Assembly: GCF_964204865.1 (NCBI RefSeq)
Contig: NC_135261.1
Span: 11,222,001-11,286,000 of the forward strand
Reading direction: 5' to 3'
DNA: 64,000 bases
Origin: Styela clava
Taxonomy: Eukaryota; Chordata; Ascidiacea; Stolidobranchia; Styelidae
Part shown: positions 41,292 to 57,500 of the stretch, piece after piece
Layout of the letters: every line of letters begins with the position of its first letter
Numbering within the stretch: the first letter of the stretch is position 1
The notes under the pieces: model-generated
Seen by the model: only the letters and a program-made list of their open reading frames with translations
Told to the model about the DNA's origin: nothing
The model's database searches: none
Translations under genes and position numbers: made by a program

Positions 41292-42755
41292 ACTTAAAAT
41301 TACCAATTACATAAACCGGCGTCTTTGCTACTGCCAACACAAATTACTAATCTGCCTAGTAGCCTACCTGCAGTTTCCAACATGTAAGGGCGTACTGAAA
41401 TACTAACGGCATACGGCGCATAATTTGAATTGTTACGTAATGATAATGCCACAATTTTCCGATCAAGTCGACGTATGTAACATTTGGAAATACTTCGCGA
41501 CGCACCCTGAATAGCGTTGCAACACACCAGTGGTTAAATTGTCAACTGCCTGAATTTCAATTGTTACCCTGCAATTGATTTCTTACCGATTAGTCACTGT
41601 TACGGAATCCAACGATTTTCGTGTAAAGATCAGTTGTTGTCAATTTGTAATTACGCTGGGAATAGATAAGCTTTCTAGCAACGAATAAAATGACTTAAGA
41701 ATTTTCAGTAGTTGACCATGCAGGTGTCACCAAGAAAGATATCACTTTTATATATACAAGCCTCAAAACTTTGCCGACAATTATTTTCTCAAGTATATAT
41801 ATATATCCTTTTGTTACCGAAGATTCACACAATGTCCCTTCAATTTTGCCAAGATGCATCTGTATCTGAGTATAACACTGGGGGTATGTGAAAATTGGAA
41901 CAAACTTTATTGGGTAATATGTTTTCTACCAATTCCCAAGATAAAAAAAACTTTTCCAAGATGCAGCCATACACAACTTATTATAAAAACATGGCACGAT
42001 TGCATAGTTCTGTACTGGAAAATAATTATTTCTGTACAAATACATAGAAATAAGCAGTGAGAACCAATTTATGAAACAAAATGAATTTCTCAGTAACCCA
42101 AGATAGTACTACAGTGTAAGAAAACTAGTTTAAAAGAAATGGGAATTCCAGATAACTGATCTGAACTGATATTTCTAAGTTTTAAGGGGATAGAACCAAA
42201 GAGGTTAAAGCCTATTGTACAATTACCAATCTATAACCTTATTTGTTAACCACTGCAGTAATCGCCAATGCATATAGAGCGACTGGGAAGTAACTGAATT
42301 TGAAATATCTTTTCTAAAATAATAAGTAATGTTCAGCGAATAAATTTACGAAAACCTTGTTGATTCAAAGTAATGAAATACGGTAATGCACAATGGCTCG
42401 TTAGATAAGATTGATTTTCTACTTTTTTCAAGAGCTAGAAGTGAAACTAAGTTTCTTTTTTATCTAACGATCCTATACCAAAGTCTCAAAATGACAAATC
42501 TTGAAATGAAGACATTCTAAATTATTCTCAAAATCAAAAATGAACTGGATCAAATATAGCGAATTCAGAGTGTATTCCAATACACCTAGATCATCACTTA
42601 TCCAATGGATCACAAAGAATTTAATGTTTCGCAATTACAAAGATTTATCCTACAAAGTATGGTTTCTATTTAAACTTTCTAAGGTTAACTTTATAAGTGC
42701 TACGAAAAAATGAATTCTAAAGAAATAAAGTTTTGCAGAGAACAAAATAATACTA
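41292..42755. other. Intergenic stretch between the hAT element and the 3' end of ALS2
   Basis: I see no coding exon and no bounded repeat. It is AT-rich with a short (TA)n run near 41795. The part nearest 42755 must include the 3' UTR of ALS2, which runs leftwards; no strong poly(A) signal on the minus strand is close to the stop, the first TTTATT on the plus strand being near 41906. Confidence 0.5.
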
Positions 42756-45700
42756 CTACAAATCTTTTTCGACTCTGATTTGAAAGTAGCAAGCTTTTAA
42801 AGTCGTAAACATTATTCCTTTCTCCCCTTTGCACATATCAGGCTCTAAGAAATCTTCAATCAGCTGAATTTCACAACCCAGGTGGCTTATTCTTAAAAAT
42901 AGTAAAGTATATTAGTCCGCATAATTATCTTTAAAAAGTTAAAATTTCAAAATTTCTATCAACCTCGAACGAATAACGACGTATTGAAACACCGGAAACA
43001 AATCATCCATTGACCAAGTATGGGTTTGCTTGTGATGAGTGAGCACAGTCGCGTTGATTGCCTGCAAAACATATTCGATAAAGTCGTTTTACACCTGGAA
43101 TTAGTAAAATAGTATCAAATTCAAATAAAACTAGAAAATTATTGGTCTAAGGTTGGTGCCCTGTGCTACAACCTGCGTATTCACACTTCAAATTGCACAT
43201 ATATATGTAGTTGCATTACATTGTGCAGAATTTATTAAATTAAACCTTAACTGAGCTTAATGTCAATCATGAAGTAAAATATTTTTTTGAATAAGATGAA
43301 TATCTACATACCTTGAAAGTGCTGTAAATGACATTCAATTTTTCAGCAGGTATAAAAGTCGTACTGATAAGTTGTAATGTTTCAACTGCACTCAAAAAAC
43401 TACAATCTTGCGCTTGTGCAACTAACAAATGCCTCCATTTACTTGATTCTGCCTGCTCTGTAAAAAGTAAAAGGGTTTCATTAACAGTTAGGGGGTCAAG
43501 AGTGGTTCGAAGGTGCTTATACGGTTATACCTACCAACTGTATCATATAGCTGACCATCTTCGGGGGACAATTCCAGAGGAGGAATTTCCTTCTCATCGA
43601 GAAGCCAAAATTTCCTGCAAAAACGAGATTTTCAGATCATTTTAAATGCACAACCCTAGTTCATGAAACAGACCTGCTACTGCACTGTCAGTAACTCCTT
43701 ATATTCAGGAAGTATTAGATAGTAAACATTTTATCAATTTCACTTTGAGCGACGATTGGGATAAATGATGCATCATGAATTAGTGTCTTGCAACCAGCTA
43801 ATACTTTGCATATTGTTATAGAAACATAATGATGAGCTAGTAGGAAAATCTCAAGGAAAATTTGGATAGCAGACCTATTAAAAATGAACTTGTTATTTCG
43901 AAATTGTAAATTGACAACCTCATAATCGAGCACTTCAGAAAGATATTAGCTGTATAATACAGCCTATCTATCTAATTGGCTGTGCATACAAAGAGTTGTT
44001 GGGATAATAAGTCGATGTACTTGAGAATGAATTGGATGTGATGATAACCAATGCCATGTTAATTATGTGCAAGTATTAATCTACAAATCTGTATTCGATA
44101 CCCTTTTTTTGGACCTCCTGAAGTATGCGCACCAAGTTGGCTTACAACCTGAACGCAGGTTTTGTACAAGGTTAGGGTTCAGATTGTGCGACATCTTGGT
44201 GCGCATACTTCAGGAGTACCCTTTTTTTACTGGTTGGAAAAAAAAATAAAAAACTTGATTGATTGATAATACACAACTCACGGTTTAACTCCAAGAAATG
44301 ATAATAATGCGACATCGGGATGTCTGTTCAATCTAGTAACTCGTTCCCAGTATGATTTATCCTCGTTTTCATTTTTAAGTGCGTACAAAGTGAATAACGT
44401 TGGATATACTCTGGGTAGAAGTACAGGCAATAGTAAATCGCCGGCAGTTACCTAAAAAATTTTTATAACATGGAAATCTCTCTAAACATACGGGCAAGAA
44501 TGAAGACAACTGTGATATAATAGGATCGGTTTTTCATATTCATTCCAATAGTCGATAGAACAGCTTAATCATAGGACCAGTCATGGCCACTCGTTCTGTT
44601 ACCGGTTCATGTCGGTTATGGGAATAGTTAACCAGTTATTTGTTTAGATGCATAGAGAGTATAGAATGTGCAATCTCAAGCGTTTCGATTCTTTTCTTGC
44701 TGATTTTATCTTTCATTGTATTTGACTAATGGCATTGAATTTGGCAGATATTGCTCTGTTCAGATCTGTATAAATCCGAAACCTCCAACTGGAAGAAAAG
44801 TGAGGACAATTTGATTTAATCCATCCCTATCCAAGATCTACTTGAATAGTATAAAGGTTTTTGTTTTTAGGTTATCACGGTAAATGGGAAATATGGTATT
44901 AACTGAACTAAATGTAAATAAATAGATGCAATACACTCACATAATCAATATTATTTGTCAAGTCCTCGGAATTACTTTCTCCATCGTGAATGTCGACAAT
45001 TTTCATGTGTGATATTCCATGATCTTTATCAAGCATTGGGAACATGTATCTAAGAAGAAGAATCCAATATTAAACTTATTAATAAAACATTGTTTATTAT
45101 AGAAATATATCTTTTGGGTTATTTCTTTGATTATTTACGACGATCTCATCCCTTCATTCTGTGAACAAAAACTAGCTCATACATTGTCTTGAGTAAATGT
45201 GAATACATTATAAAATATTATCTTGTTGGACACGGGGTGGATCTATGGATCGTATTCTTATTGCTCATTGATCTTGATAGGATCTCTGTATTTGTCTGTT
45301 AGACACTTTCGTACGTTACGCAATATCTCACGAAAGCGAGGTTGAATCTGCTCAAAATTTTGTACCTGCATTCATCATATCTCGGACCAGAAGTCCTATT
45401 GATTTTGGATGTATTATGTCGTATAATTAGCGAGTTATTGATTATTTAGTGATGAGACATGAGGTGTAGCTATTGAGTCAGAGCGAAGGATACACGCCGC
45501 TAGATTGATAAGTCGGTGGTCTTTGATCGCTATCTCGTTATGTTGTTGTTGTTCTTCCACTTCTTGTTAATATTTATCTTCTTCTTGTTAGAAAAAAAAT
45601 CCCTTTTCTCTTTACTACTGGACCAATTAGTATCTTCAAAATTTTCTGGGATTAAAGATTGTTGATGACGCTAGAAGACTAATAATTTTTATTTATTCCC

Positions 45701-48512
45701 AAATTTCATATGAGAGCTGACATTTTATTCAAAATTTCTCTGTATTATTTCGCATCATGAAGACATGGTTTCTAATCCGCCAAGCATGGCGACTGTCTAC
45801 CGTGTTTATTTTGTGAACTCGTGCTATGCGAAAGTTGGAAGATTATTTGATACCGCTAACACATTGCAGACTAGATACTGTGAACTACTTTCTTTGGTCT
45901 CGGTGCCCATATATTTGAGCATTGCTCTCTGAGTGTGAATAATTATATGCATATTAAAGTTGATGAACTTGACAGACTTGCACAACCTCACCCTGATCTC
46001 TAGGAAATTATAGTTAGTGGTCTACTAAGTTTTTGATAAACCTGAAGACTTGAGATTCGACATAGGGACTACAGAACACAACACCATAAGTTTGATAATA
46101 GACTCAGCTACCGAATTCAGCACAGATTGAATCCCATATTAACAATTTGACTCTTTCTTCAAACCGATTTGGTTCCCAAAAATTTGATAGTTATTTGCAA
46201 ATATAATATTCTTACTGTAGAATATCATATGATCTTCGTACAAATGATCGCACATCTGCTACTGCTTGAGTGAGCAACCATTTGTGGGCACCGGTGCCAG
46301 AGTACGAATCACGAAAGACGTTCCCCAATGATTCAACCAACTCTCCCAATGGATGTAATGTGGTACTAAATGCCTGAATACAAAAAAGCTTGAAAATTAT
46401 TATCCGTTGTCAGAATAGGAAGGACAATTTGTTCGTTAAAACTGTAGCAAAAATAATTTAGTTTGTGATAATATTTCAGAAAGACTTGGCGGATGGGTCA
46501 TCAGGCTGAGCGGTACTAAAAGACTACCTGCGACCATAATTGTGAGAGAATTGATGACTCCTCACCGCCATAGGGTAGCTAGTCAGATAAGGCTTCCTCA
46601 ACCATCGACCGGCAAACTAATCTTATACCAAACAAAGACGAGAGGTCATGGTACAATTAAGCCGTCTCATCAGATTTCCTCTCACACAAGGAAAATATGA
46701 AAATCTTATCCTAAAGCAATCTGGATTGAATATTCAACATCTATAAATAATAAGCTAAAATTGTACTGCAGTTAATATAAAATCATATAAAATCTTCATA
46801 AAAGGACCAACAAAATTCTTCGTTACCTGTGCTAGGTATTCTCGAATACAATTTACATCATCTTTGGTCAAATTGGAGTTTCCTTCAGTGACGACAGAAG
46901 GAACCTTTTCCAACCAATGTAATTTTGTCTCGTCTGCTTTTCTAATTATGAACATCAAAACAAGAGCAACAATTCAAGAAGATTAGGTTGAATTACAGCA
47001 AAATATATTTAACTTTACTGAATTTTTGTGAACCAGAGTAATAATTCCAAAATTTCAGAAGAACTTACTTTTGTGGTGACAGACGTGGTTGATTAAATTC
47101 CTTTCGTTTTCTTTTAGAATTAGCCATAGCTATTGAAACTGAATCCCATACTTTTCTTGTTTCTGGCACTTTTTCGTCATCCTTATGAAAGAGTATTTAT
47201 TTATTATTTAGTGAAAAACTGTCGATAAACTTGAACCTAGAACTTCAAACTTGTATCTACACAAGTTATTCACTGTTTTGCGAATAGAATGTCTAAATAG
47301 TCATATCACTACAGCAAAACCAATGTACTTTTTGATCTTATCTCTCAGGCCAGGAGACATCTTTTGGTCAGGGTTTCAAAGCTGTACTTCAGTGGTGTGA
47401 CACATCATGTTAAGCGCTGGAAATACGCTCGCTAACGCGCCTCTAATTACCATGCGTGTGTTCGCAGGTTCGAACCCATGCGGGGTAAATTAGGTGCAAG
47501 AGGATTGCTGGACTCCTTGCCGCCGTAGGGTGGTTCACGTCACCGCTGGTAGTCTACGGGTTCCTCGACCATCAAGTTCATGCATCTGAAAACAAATAAC
47601 TGGCTAACTAATCCCATCCGCGACGTGGAATGGTGATCGGATGAGAACCTATCCTTAGTTCCCATTTTAGGTGGTACTATTAAAAAAACTATTAAAACAT
47701 GCGATTTTATGAAAACCTCGAAATGTGATAATTTGGTTATACTGGGCAATAAATTCCAGAATTTCATTTCGCGAATAAACTTTATTTTAATTAATTGAAA
47801 TGAATATATGGTACAGATGATTATGACATAATGCTGATTTCCAATCTGGAAAATTACTCATTAAATCATGACTTCAGTTTATTGGATACAAAGAATGTTG
47901 GTGTATTATTTTGTTAAATTGTTGATCTTGGGATTGCAAAAAATTTTGTTTCTTTGCAATTGATAGAAAAAATATAGTTCCAATATTTAGCACTTAAAAA
48001 TGGAAGAAGTCACTTAAACATAAACTAAGTCCGACGGGGCCTGATATTTCACCCAAATTTTGATGGTTTTTATAATTCATTGGCACATCTTCAACAAACA
48101 TTATGGTGCAATTTCTAATTAAATGTTATAATCAGTTATAAATGATTCATTTACCATTCGGCCCTAATTTTGCAGACAACTCAGTGACCATATTAGTCAT
48201 TTGACTTAAACTCCATAAATGACCAAAACTAAAACAAGACTTTAAAAAAAGCCACTTTTCTTGGGCTATAAGTTTTCTTGTCACTTCAAAATTTCTAGAA
48301 CCCTACCTGTATGAGGAGACAATATAGATTATTGTTAAAAAATCACATGCTTAAATCAATACCAAGATACACACACCTTTATTAAACAACCGAGGGCAGT
48401 TTGGCACTGAGAAAATATCTCTGTCCACTTGAGGTCAGGATGGAGTGAAAGAGGAAACGATCTGATATGTTTGTTTTCCACATGCTTTCTCATGATATGA
48501 CGATTGTATCGC
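42756..48512 (-). CDS. ALS2: ALS2 exons encoding the helical linker and VPS9 domain, with the stop codon
   Basis: The VPS9 fold is the Rab5 GEF. Exons 48377-48512, 47069-47181 and 46827-46941 carry the preceding helical linker ([40 protein letters not shown]). Exons 46216-46373 ([14 protein letters not shown]), 44941-45049 ([15 protein letters not shown]), 44282-44451 ([18 protein letters not shown]), 43535-43614, 43312-43457, 42964-43061 ([18 protein letters not shown]) and 42756-42891 ([29 protein letters not shown]) complete it; the stop TAG is at 42756-42758. The conserved acidic-aromatic DDLFPVF and the terminal TLKACYFQI are typical of alsin. Confidence 0.92.
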
Positions 48513-51500
48513 CTAATAAAAAAAGGTAAAATGTTATTGTATTATATTCAATTTAACACCTACAAGTTGAGCCTTTAGCCATAACATCTGTTCATAATCA
48601 TCATTATTTTATGCAAATTTATTGTCAAAATATTTGCTATACACAAGTGTATAACAAAGTGTATTGTAACAGACATGGCTGACATGGAACTTAGGCCCTC
48701 GCACGGTAATCAGTAATGCGCGATTGCAAGCTTGTCCCTAATGCTCATCACGTTGCGTAGGCCGTCGATACTATCTTCGTTTAATAGAATTGCTGTAACC
48801 ACACATCGGTGACGGCTACCTACACCATCGAGTTTATGCATCTGATGCAAATACTATTGTACTGACCTTAGTATACTCTTCGTATGATCTTTATGGGCAA
48901 AATTATTGAAACTTGGCGTGATGTCAATCGGCGTTCCTGGACTAGTTGGCCTGGTTGAATTGCTATGTGATAAATCAAGACGAATCAAATTGCCTGAAAC
49001 TCTGATATTATCACCCCATGGACCAGAAAATGATCCTTCTAACTTGTCTCCAGTAGGAAGAGTGAGGCGACCTAAAACGCAAAGAAATTCAGAATAAATC
49101 TCTACTTAGGATGGAAAGATTTTGAGGAAAGAGGAATAGGAAAAAATCTAAGGACTCAAAATTTCAAGTACAAAAAACTCAAGTACCTTTTCCATTCAAA
49201 ATTAGTCCTGCAGTAAGATGACCTTCGAATGTATAACGACCTTCAATCAGTAAAGTATCTCCAGCCATAACACCATGCGAAAATCGACCTAAATATTTTA
49301 ATACCATCTCAATTTTAATAAAAACAAACAATACTCAAATTTGTTCGCTCAGAAAACCAAATGATCAATCACTTCAATTCATTGTCGCTAAAATAATCCT
49401 CCCCGAATATTTAGAATCATTCATAGAACTGGATTTATTCTTTTCAAATATTGCCATAGGCATTAAAAAATATTCATCAATATTCCTGGCACAAAAATGA
49501 CATGAGCACCATAAAAATATAATAAACTAATTATTTCAGTAGGTTATGTAGTGTAGATACATCAGTTATACTTTTACTATATTACGACAATATGTGGTTG
49601 CAACTCTATAGATTTTCAGTTATTATATTAGTAACGAATAATTTGCGATTAACAATTTTTACTTTGTCCGTAAAGTCCGTCCAGTGTTACCAGAATACCA
49701 ATTCCATGTCTTTCATCATTCATCCACATACCAAGATATTTTTCACCTCTGAACAGGAAAAAATTATTTCAGATCTGTACAGTTCTAAGCTGGTTTTCAA
49801 TAAAAAAGATCATAAAATGCATCTCTATTTTACATAATTTTTTAGTGCAGCATTGCCAGAAAATCTCATATACCTAAGAGCACATTCGGTGTGAATTATC
49901 CGTGCTCCCGTAGTATGTGAACCAAGATGGCGGATACCAGAACGTAGTATGTGTACCAGGTTAGGGTTAAGCCATAATTTTAATTTCATTTTCCTTATTT
50001 TAATTCTATTACGAGTTCGGGGATTATCCAAGTGACTCCTGTAGTATTTGTACCTGAAATCATGGCCTAACCTGGTACACATGCTACGAAAGTACCGAAT
50101 TATCTGGTTACTTCAGACCTAAATATTGGTGACACAAACTAAGATATGTGTTAACTAAAAATAAAAGAGAAAGCTACTAAAAAAAAGAGTGTTTTTTATA
50201 ATTTCCTTTGAATCCTAGCCATAAGGTGCATATTTCCTCCGAAATTTTGCAATTTTCACACATATGCAAAATTATGGATACGATAAAACGGAACCCAGGT
50301 CATTCGTAATATATTCTAGAGAGAACTTTTATGCCAAGCGTCCTAGATTACTAAAACTTCAAGTTATCATAGCTTTATTTTTAAAAATCTCCAAATTATA
50401 CTTTGTGATATTGTCCTCAACGCCAAATCCACAACGATGATCTTTCTTCCAGGCACCAACATAGACAGAACCTTCAGTCACAGACCCAGTACGCAACACA
50501 CCGTGCCCATCTCTCATACCAGCAATAAATGAGCCTGATTAGGAAATTTTTGTAATTGAGTAACACTTTTGCTTTTGCTCACTTTTGTGTATCAGCTTCA
50601 AAAATGTTGCAGCTGCTTATAAAAAGTAACTTAAAAGCTTGGTATAGTGTACTTATAATTTTTCGGTTAATTACTGGTCGGACAAGGAACTAAACATAAG
50701 TTAAATCCCTATCATGTAATACTGAGAATATAGGAAGACACGTGAAGCAATTAGCCATGTGAAATAATATACCCTCAATTCATACAACTTTCAATACTAT
50801 AAAAATTAGAAAAGTTTTGATGACTTTCTAATGATTCAAATCAAAATAATTTTGATAGTTAACAATCTCCAATCTAATAAATAGACAAAAAAAATAGGAT
50901 TTATTCAAAATTTGAAAAATACAAAAATACAGATTCTTAAAACTGACTTCTGCTAATTAAAAATGAGCAGATTTTCATTCACCAAGAAAAATCATTACAA
51001 GTTATTTCAATAAAATTGACTCATCAGCCACTGAGTTCACATATACATCTATTATATTTATCCATTATCAACAGTTCTAACTCTTTTTCCATCATTATCA
51101 ATTTATTGAATGTAGTCCAACTAAATTTCCAAAGCCTAGCAGATGACAAAGAGGTAATTCTATGTCACAAGCCCAGTCTTCCCTCATACCTTCGTAAGTC
51201 TGGTATTTATTATACCATAATTTTCCATATCCTTCCATCTTCCCTTCCTTCCAATAACCTTGATATTTTAATTTTGATATAGCACCAGGAGCGTTCCTCC
51301 ATTCACCATATCTAAGAAAGAATACAATCCCAGTTATATTACAGTAAAGTTACTCTGAAGGCACATTCACATAGTACTGCCAAAGATGTATTAGGGCGAT
51401 GTCCAAGAAGTTAAAACGTTAGACTTAACTGTGTTGGCAATTGGCATTGTAGCTTGGTTCGGCGGTGTGGCACACCGTGCAAAGCATTAGGAATACGTTT

Positions 51501-54500
51501 GCCACCGCACATCTGATCACCCCTCATGGATTCGCAGGTATATCTCATGCCCCCCACAACCCCCAATGAATTGAATGGAAATATGATAACTGCAAACATT
51601 TTATAAGCACAGTAAAGCTATATGCATTAGTAGTTAAGTATCAGCTATCAGTAGTGGCTGTTAAGTCCCCTATTTAGATATGGATTGAAATTACAAAGAC
51701 AAGCCTCACCCATTTTCTTTGCCATTTTTATATTGTCCTTTGTAAGTTCTACCATCTGGCCAACACATCTCCCCTTTACCATGAGGTTTCCCATTATACC
51801 AAGCACCAGTGAATGTTACACCTTTTAATTCGTTGTTTTTAGTGAAAGTATGGGAGGCATGCCTTGCAGATGATGGTGCCCTGAAGCAACAATAATAGGA
51901 TAAATAGGATTGCGTAAGAATATAGAATTTTCATATGTGTCTTATAGGAGAGAAAACTCAAAAATACGTCTCAATTATTTCATGAACATAGGTTACCATT
52001 CCATTCGGTTCAGAGGCAAATAACACGCAAGAATGGTTCGCAAAGGGCTCTCGTGAAAAGACGAGTTGATCTGGCTGAACTGATCCCGACGTGCGTTTGT
52101 CAAACTATGAAATATCAAAAGCTGACATCCGTTCAGAATGGTAACTGTAGAGCGTGGGCTGCTTGCTTATGGAAGACTGGCAAAGCAGTCTCATTCTGAG
52201 ACCCTCGGTCGCGATACGATTCGTGATCTTGTTCTTATATCAACAAGAAAGGGAGAATTCGAAAACAATGTTTAAAAAAGGCTTATATCGGAAGCCTTCA
52301 ATTCACTATTACCAATGCCAAAATTTGGCATCGCATCGAGAACCCAAACACAAGGGACTATTTGAGGTCGATAATCCCAATTCTACAGTCCCCAATATCG
52401 ATATGTTCCCATGGGTGGCAGCAAATTGAATTTTGTAGGGCACACAAATTTGTTGCCTGTGATAACATTCCATCCATAATAGAAGTCACAGCAGTGAAGA
52501 CTGCATGGCATGGATACGGGGGCCATTAGCTGATATCACAGTCGATGATGGAAGATTCTAATGTCCCCAACACATATCATAATCATGTCTGGCTAGCTTT
52601 GTTTATAAGTTTTTTTAACCAAAGAATAAAGATATATTTTCATTTTTAACGCTATTGGCCAGGTAGAAATCCTTGAATCAAGTCTGAATGGCCCTATGGT
52701 TACTCTAACTTAACCATCCCTTCATAATTCAAACCTGCAAGCTGCAACCCCGCTCAGGGTAGGGAGACAATATGAAATTTAAAGTAAACATACAAATAAT
52801 GTTGAGAAGCATCTCTATCACCATCATTTCTTGAAATTGCGTGATTTATTGTGCGATTGAACGAATTCACCCAAGTCGATTTGGCTTCTTCGTTTCCAGC
52901 AATGGCTATAATTTCTTCTTCAGGAGTGACAATTTTGATTAAATGACTGAAAAAGGGGATATTATATATCATATTGATTGTTGTAGATTATTGTTGTATT
53001 ACCTCTTGCACCAAAAAATGAATTCTGCAACCTAAAACCCAATAAATGATTCAAACTATGGGTGTGCATATACATGTTGCAATGCATTTTGAATATTCTA
53101 AAATGATGTGTCTAAGTGTGTCGAAGTCCAAAAATATACAAAGAATTTGTGTTTACTTGATAAGAGAAATATTTTAAACGAGCAAGTGATCAATCTTCAA
53201 CACGTCATAATAAACAAAAAATGCTCTCCAGACAGCTTGCACGCAATGGTAAGCTGACGCAAATAGACAAACGCTCATATTCTCCTGAATATCTTGTGTT
53301 TAGTTTCACTCCAAAATACCACTTGCTTATACAAAGAGCAGTACATATTCCAATACCTTGTTTTTGACTCAAACATAAATTTATATATAAATATATGCTC
53401 ACCCTTTTTGCTTTGGGTCTGTAATCGATGAACACCATAAGAGATTTAATGGATGTATAAAATGTGTACCATAATGCACAAGTACCAAACAATCGTTGAA
53501 TAATATGAACCAATTCATACTGAATCTACCTGAGATATAAAACAAGAGGATTGTATCGGGGCTTCAACCAAAATATTTAACTAAAGATGGTATGAGCGAA
53601 TAATTTACTGTTTCAAATATACTCCAAAATTTTTGAATATGGGTTAGCGAATATATTCTGAAATGAAAGGTAAGTGAGGAGAATGCGGCTATCGCTTGAA
53701 AAATATGTAAACTGCCGGATTACGATTTCATGCCAGTTGGGAAAAATCCGAGTATTGTCAAGGGCCACACTGCACGGTTCGGAGGACCAGGTTGTGGCTC
53801 ACAGGCCGCCTGTTGCACACCCCTACAGGCAATTTAAACGCCTGGTCTGACCAGGGCTTGAACCAGAGATTTCTAACTTGCCAAATACTTCAGTTAATAC
53901 AAGCCTTAAAATGATGGATATTTAATGGAATGATTACATTCAGGATTACAAACTTATGTGGCTGTGTGTACCTTTGCTGGCTTCCACATAATAAAATTGA
54001 CAAATACAAAGTACAAATTTGAGCTAGTCATTTACCAGTATGAGCTATATCGAGAGGTATCTTCTTACTGTGAATAACCAAATATCGACCAACTTTCTTC
54101 AAAGATTCTGCTAACTTTCCACCAGCACCAAATTTGAAATCGTTTTTCCAAAATCCTCTATAAGGTAGAAAAGTACCGCTTGATATAATTTAATATGCAT
54201 CGTAACAACATCATAATTATAAAACTTGATTACCAGTACTAGTAAATATGAAATAAGATGTACTGTATATCCTTGTATCTAAGTCGAGTTTGAATCTCAA
54301 AAAAAAAATTTTTTTTATAAAAAGGTTATATGCATATAACTCAAATCACACTGAAAATTTGGCTTACATGGCTCATTTTTATGAATTCTCTTCTGCAATC
54401 ATTCGCTGTGATAGGTATGTACAGCGTGTTATGATTTGTAGGGTCGGCTCATATATACGAATTTTTATGAATTCACTGTTCCAGGGTCGTTTTTATACGA

Positions 54501-57500
54501 GATATACGATAAACATCAGTAGCAGAAATAAACAAAAATAGGAAGGATTGCATGAAAGCAAGAAATACATGTTTTCATATTTATCAAGAGAAACGGAATT
54601 CCTTCCGGCTAAATTGCATAACTAACCACGACTATCAAAGCCACCATTGAAGTATAAAAAATTTGAGGTTAGGTAATAGAATTTTTCATATTTAAGCTGA
54701 GGAGAAAAAATAGAATATGACAACTTATTAATATAGTGAATAGTCGAATAGTCTCTCGATAAGCCCCCGATCCGGGTTGGGTAAGGGATTAGCTATCAGT
54801 TAATAATTTAAAATTAATGGATTTGAGTGATATATCGAACTTGGCCAAGTGATTCAGGATGGTTTTGAAGTTAGAATAGGAAATTACTTGCATATTTATC
54901 CCGATGGAAAGAAAAGCCGATAAGACGGTTTAATTATATGGATAACCTATGTCTGTCGTCCGGTTACTAGTCCATGTCGGGTATGGGATTAGTTAGCCAG
55001 TTATTTGTTTTCAGATGCATGGACCCGATGGTGGAGGAAGCCGTAACCGACTAGCAGTTACGTGAACACGCATACAGCGGCGAGCTATCCTCTCGCACAT
55101 AACTGTTTCAGCATGTGATTCAAACCTGCGAACCAAATCCACCCAGAGGTGCGGTGGTGTGCATATTCCTAGCGCTTAGCATAAAGCGCCACACCGCCGA
55201 GTTCAGTTCAAACAATATTTACAACAATATATATAGCTACTGAGATAATTAAACTTTCCAAAACAACAACAACACCAATATTTGATATTTTTTATCCTTG
55301 TGTATGACATATTGAAGTCTGCAAAATAAAATAAAATTTTTTGACACATTACCTTGTATTATTAGCAGATTGCAGTTGATTATTAATTTTTGTCCATAAT
55401 TCTTCCCATCTGTTGGAAAGACTTTGAAGAAATGATGAAAGATCATGATCCTGGACAAAATGAAGAATTGTAGTAATGTTCTCATGTTTTTTAAAAATAT
55501 TTATGTAGGTATAACTAAGTGTTAGTTTATCTCAACTATTGCATTCACATATATAGACATATAAGCGGACACAGGATATAAATTCTGCATTACTAAATTC
55601 AATTTTCATAAATTCACAATCATTTAAGCTGATTTTTTGTTGAACATGAGCCAATTTAGCAGATACTCTATATTAGAAAAAATATTATTTTAGAAAATCT
55701 TTTCAAAATAGTAAATTATTCAATATTACATTGACATTGCGAAGTAAATTTTTCAATTAAAAATTTTCCAATTTTTCTCTTGTCAAACTTCAAACACCTT
55801 AACCACACAAACTATATAAAGGGTGACTTCAATTAACGTGAAAAGATTTCGATCTCATTGAGTGCTTTACAAAGGATTAATAATAAAAGAGACCAATTAA
55901 TAAGATGAAAAGATGTTTTTATACATTAGGATATTCATTCAAACCTTAAAAAGCTTAGTTTGTTAGAATTTTAAACAAGAATTTGATTTACTGTGATACC
56001 TCGGTAGCCGAACGACTCGATATTCGAACCCTTCAGTATTTGATCAAAATATTCTAGTCAAAAATGCTACACAAACAGAAATTCAATTTGGTGCTCGCAC
56101 ACCCGAGCGTGTCGCGGAGTGAGATGACATCACTCAAACCGCAAATCTCGATCATTCAACAAGAAGGCAATGCTCAAACATTTGGACACGAAGGCCAATA
56201 CAAAATAGTATTGGTATGCAATCTGTCACAGCAGACTACCATTATCGTACCGATACGACTAATGCTAAAGCGGAACTGCCACAAAGCGCACAAATTGTGA
56301 TGTTTATTCTTTATGTTTAACCTTAAAATGTACACATTTAAATGATTATTGTTGTTTAGGTACACGTTTTGCTAATATTTTAGGTATTTTGAGATGTGTA
56401 AGAATAAATTAAAATAATTACCATTGTTTCTAATGGCGAAAAAGTTTCGGAACTCAAACACCATTCCTGAACGAATTATGTTCGACTACAAAGGTAACAC
56501 TGTATTTCAAAATGGACACATGTTTTACCTACCTCATCTGAAGCTATAGACACTTTATTTAATAACTTTGCATATTCATGTATTCTGAAAGCAGGCAACT
56601 GCAAAATTTGAAGAAAATTTTCTGAAGGCAATTTTGAAAAACGTTTGTCACCAAGAAGTTCCTAAAACAAAATGGATGTATAAACAGATTTTTGAAGTAA
56701 AAATCTTGATAAAAATGACAGATTAAAAATATGGCAAATATAAACCACCTTAAATATTTTTACAATTTTCGGCAAAGATAAAAACTTTGATTTGATTTGC
56801 TTTACATTTAGTTGTTCACATTTTTCAAAAAATCCAAATGCAATTGCATCATTGAGAGAATTGAAGTATCTGAAATAGGAAGTGAAATTTTAACTGCAGA
56901 AAACATATAAATATTAAACCAATGAGTAGTAAGTAGTAATGTGTAGTACTTTCGAATTAACTTATAAACTTTGATATATAAACTTTCTGAACAAAATTTA
57001 TCTTATACACGAAGACACATCCTCAGAAACGATATTTGAAGTTTTTAAAAGTCTTTATAATTTGGATAGCTTGAAAGCATTGTAAAAAAATGTTTTGAAA
57101 TAACTCTACAAAGAAACTCACTTTTCATATGATTGCATCGAATCATTCCCAACATAATTAAAGGTATTCTTTTGACAATCATTTCCAGAGGTTATAGCTC
57201 GAGTGAGATGAACAGTATTCAGTCCTAAGTTGTAAGCTAAAGTTCCAAACAATTCGAAAATTTTTGAAATGATATCACTGTATGTTGAGTTTTCAAGGTG
57301 TTTGTATAATTCTGAAAAATAAATAAATTTACACCAGTAATGGAAAAGTAAAATTTTATTATGAGTGATGACTGGAAATCAAGTCAAATAAATATTTAGG
57401 TAGCAAAGTACAAAAAGATGGGTATAGAAAAATTTGAGAATTTTTTGTTTTTAAAAATATGTTGAAAAAAAAAGGTTGGAAAAATCTGCCAAAATCGAAT

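Noticed and set aside
48906..49097. Plus-strand open frame of 63 codons
   Set aside because: It is the complement of an ALS2 exon that fits frame and domain on the minus strand.
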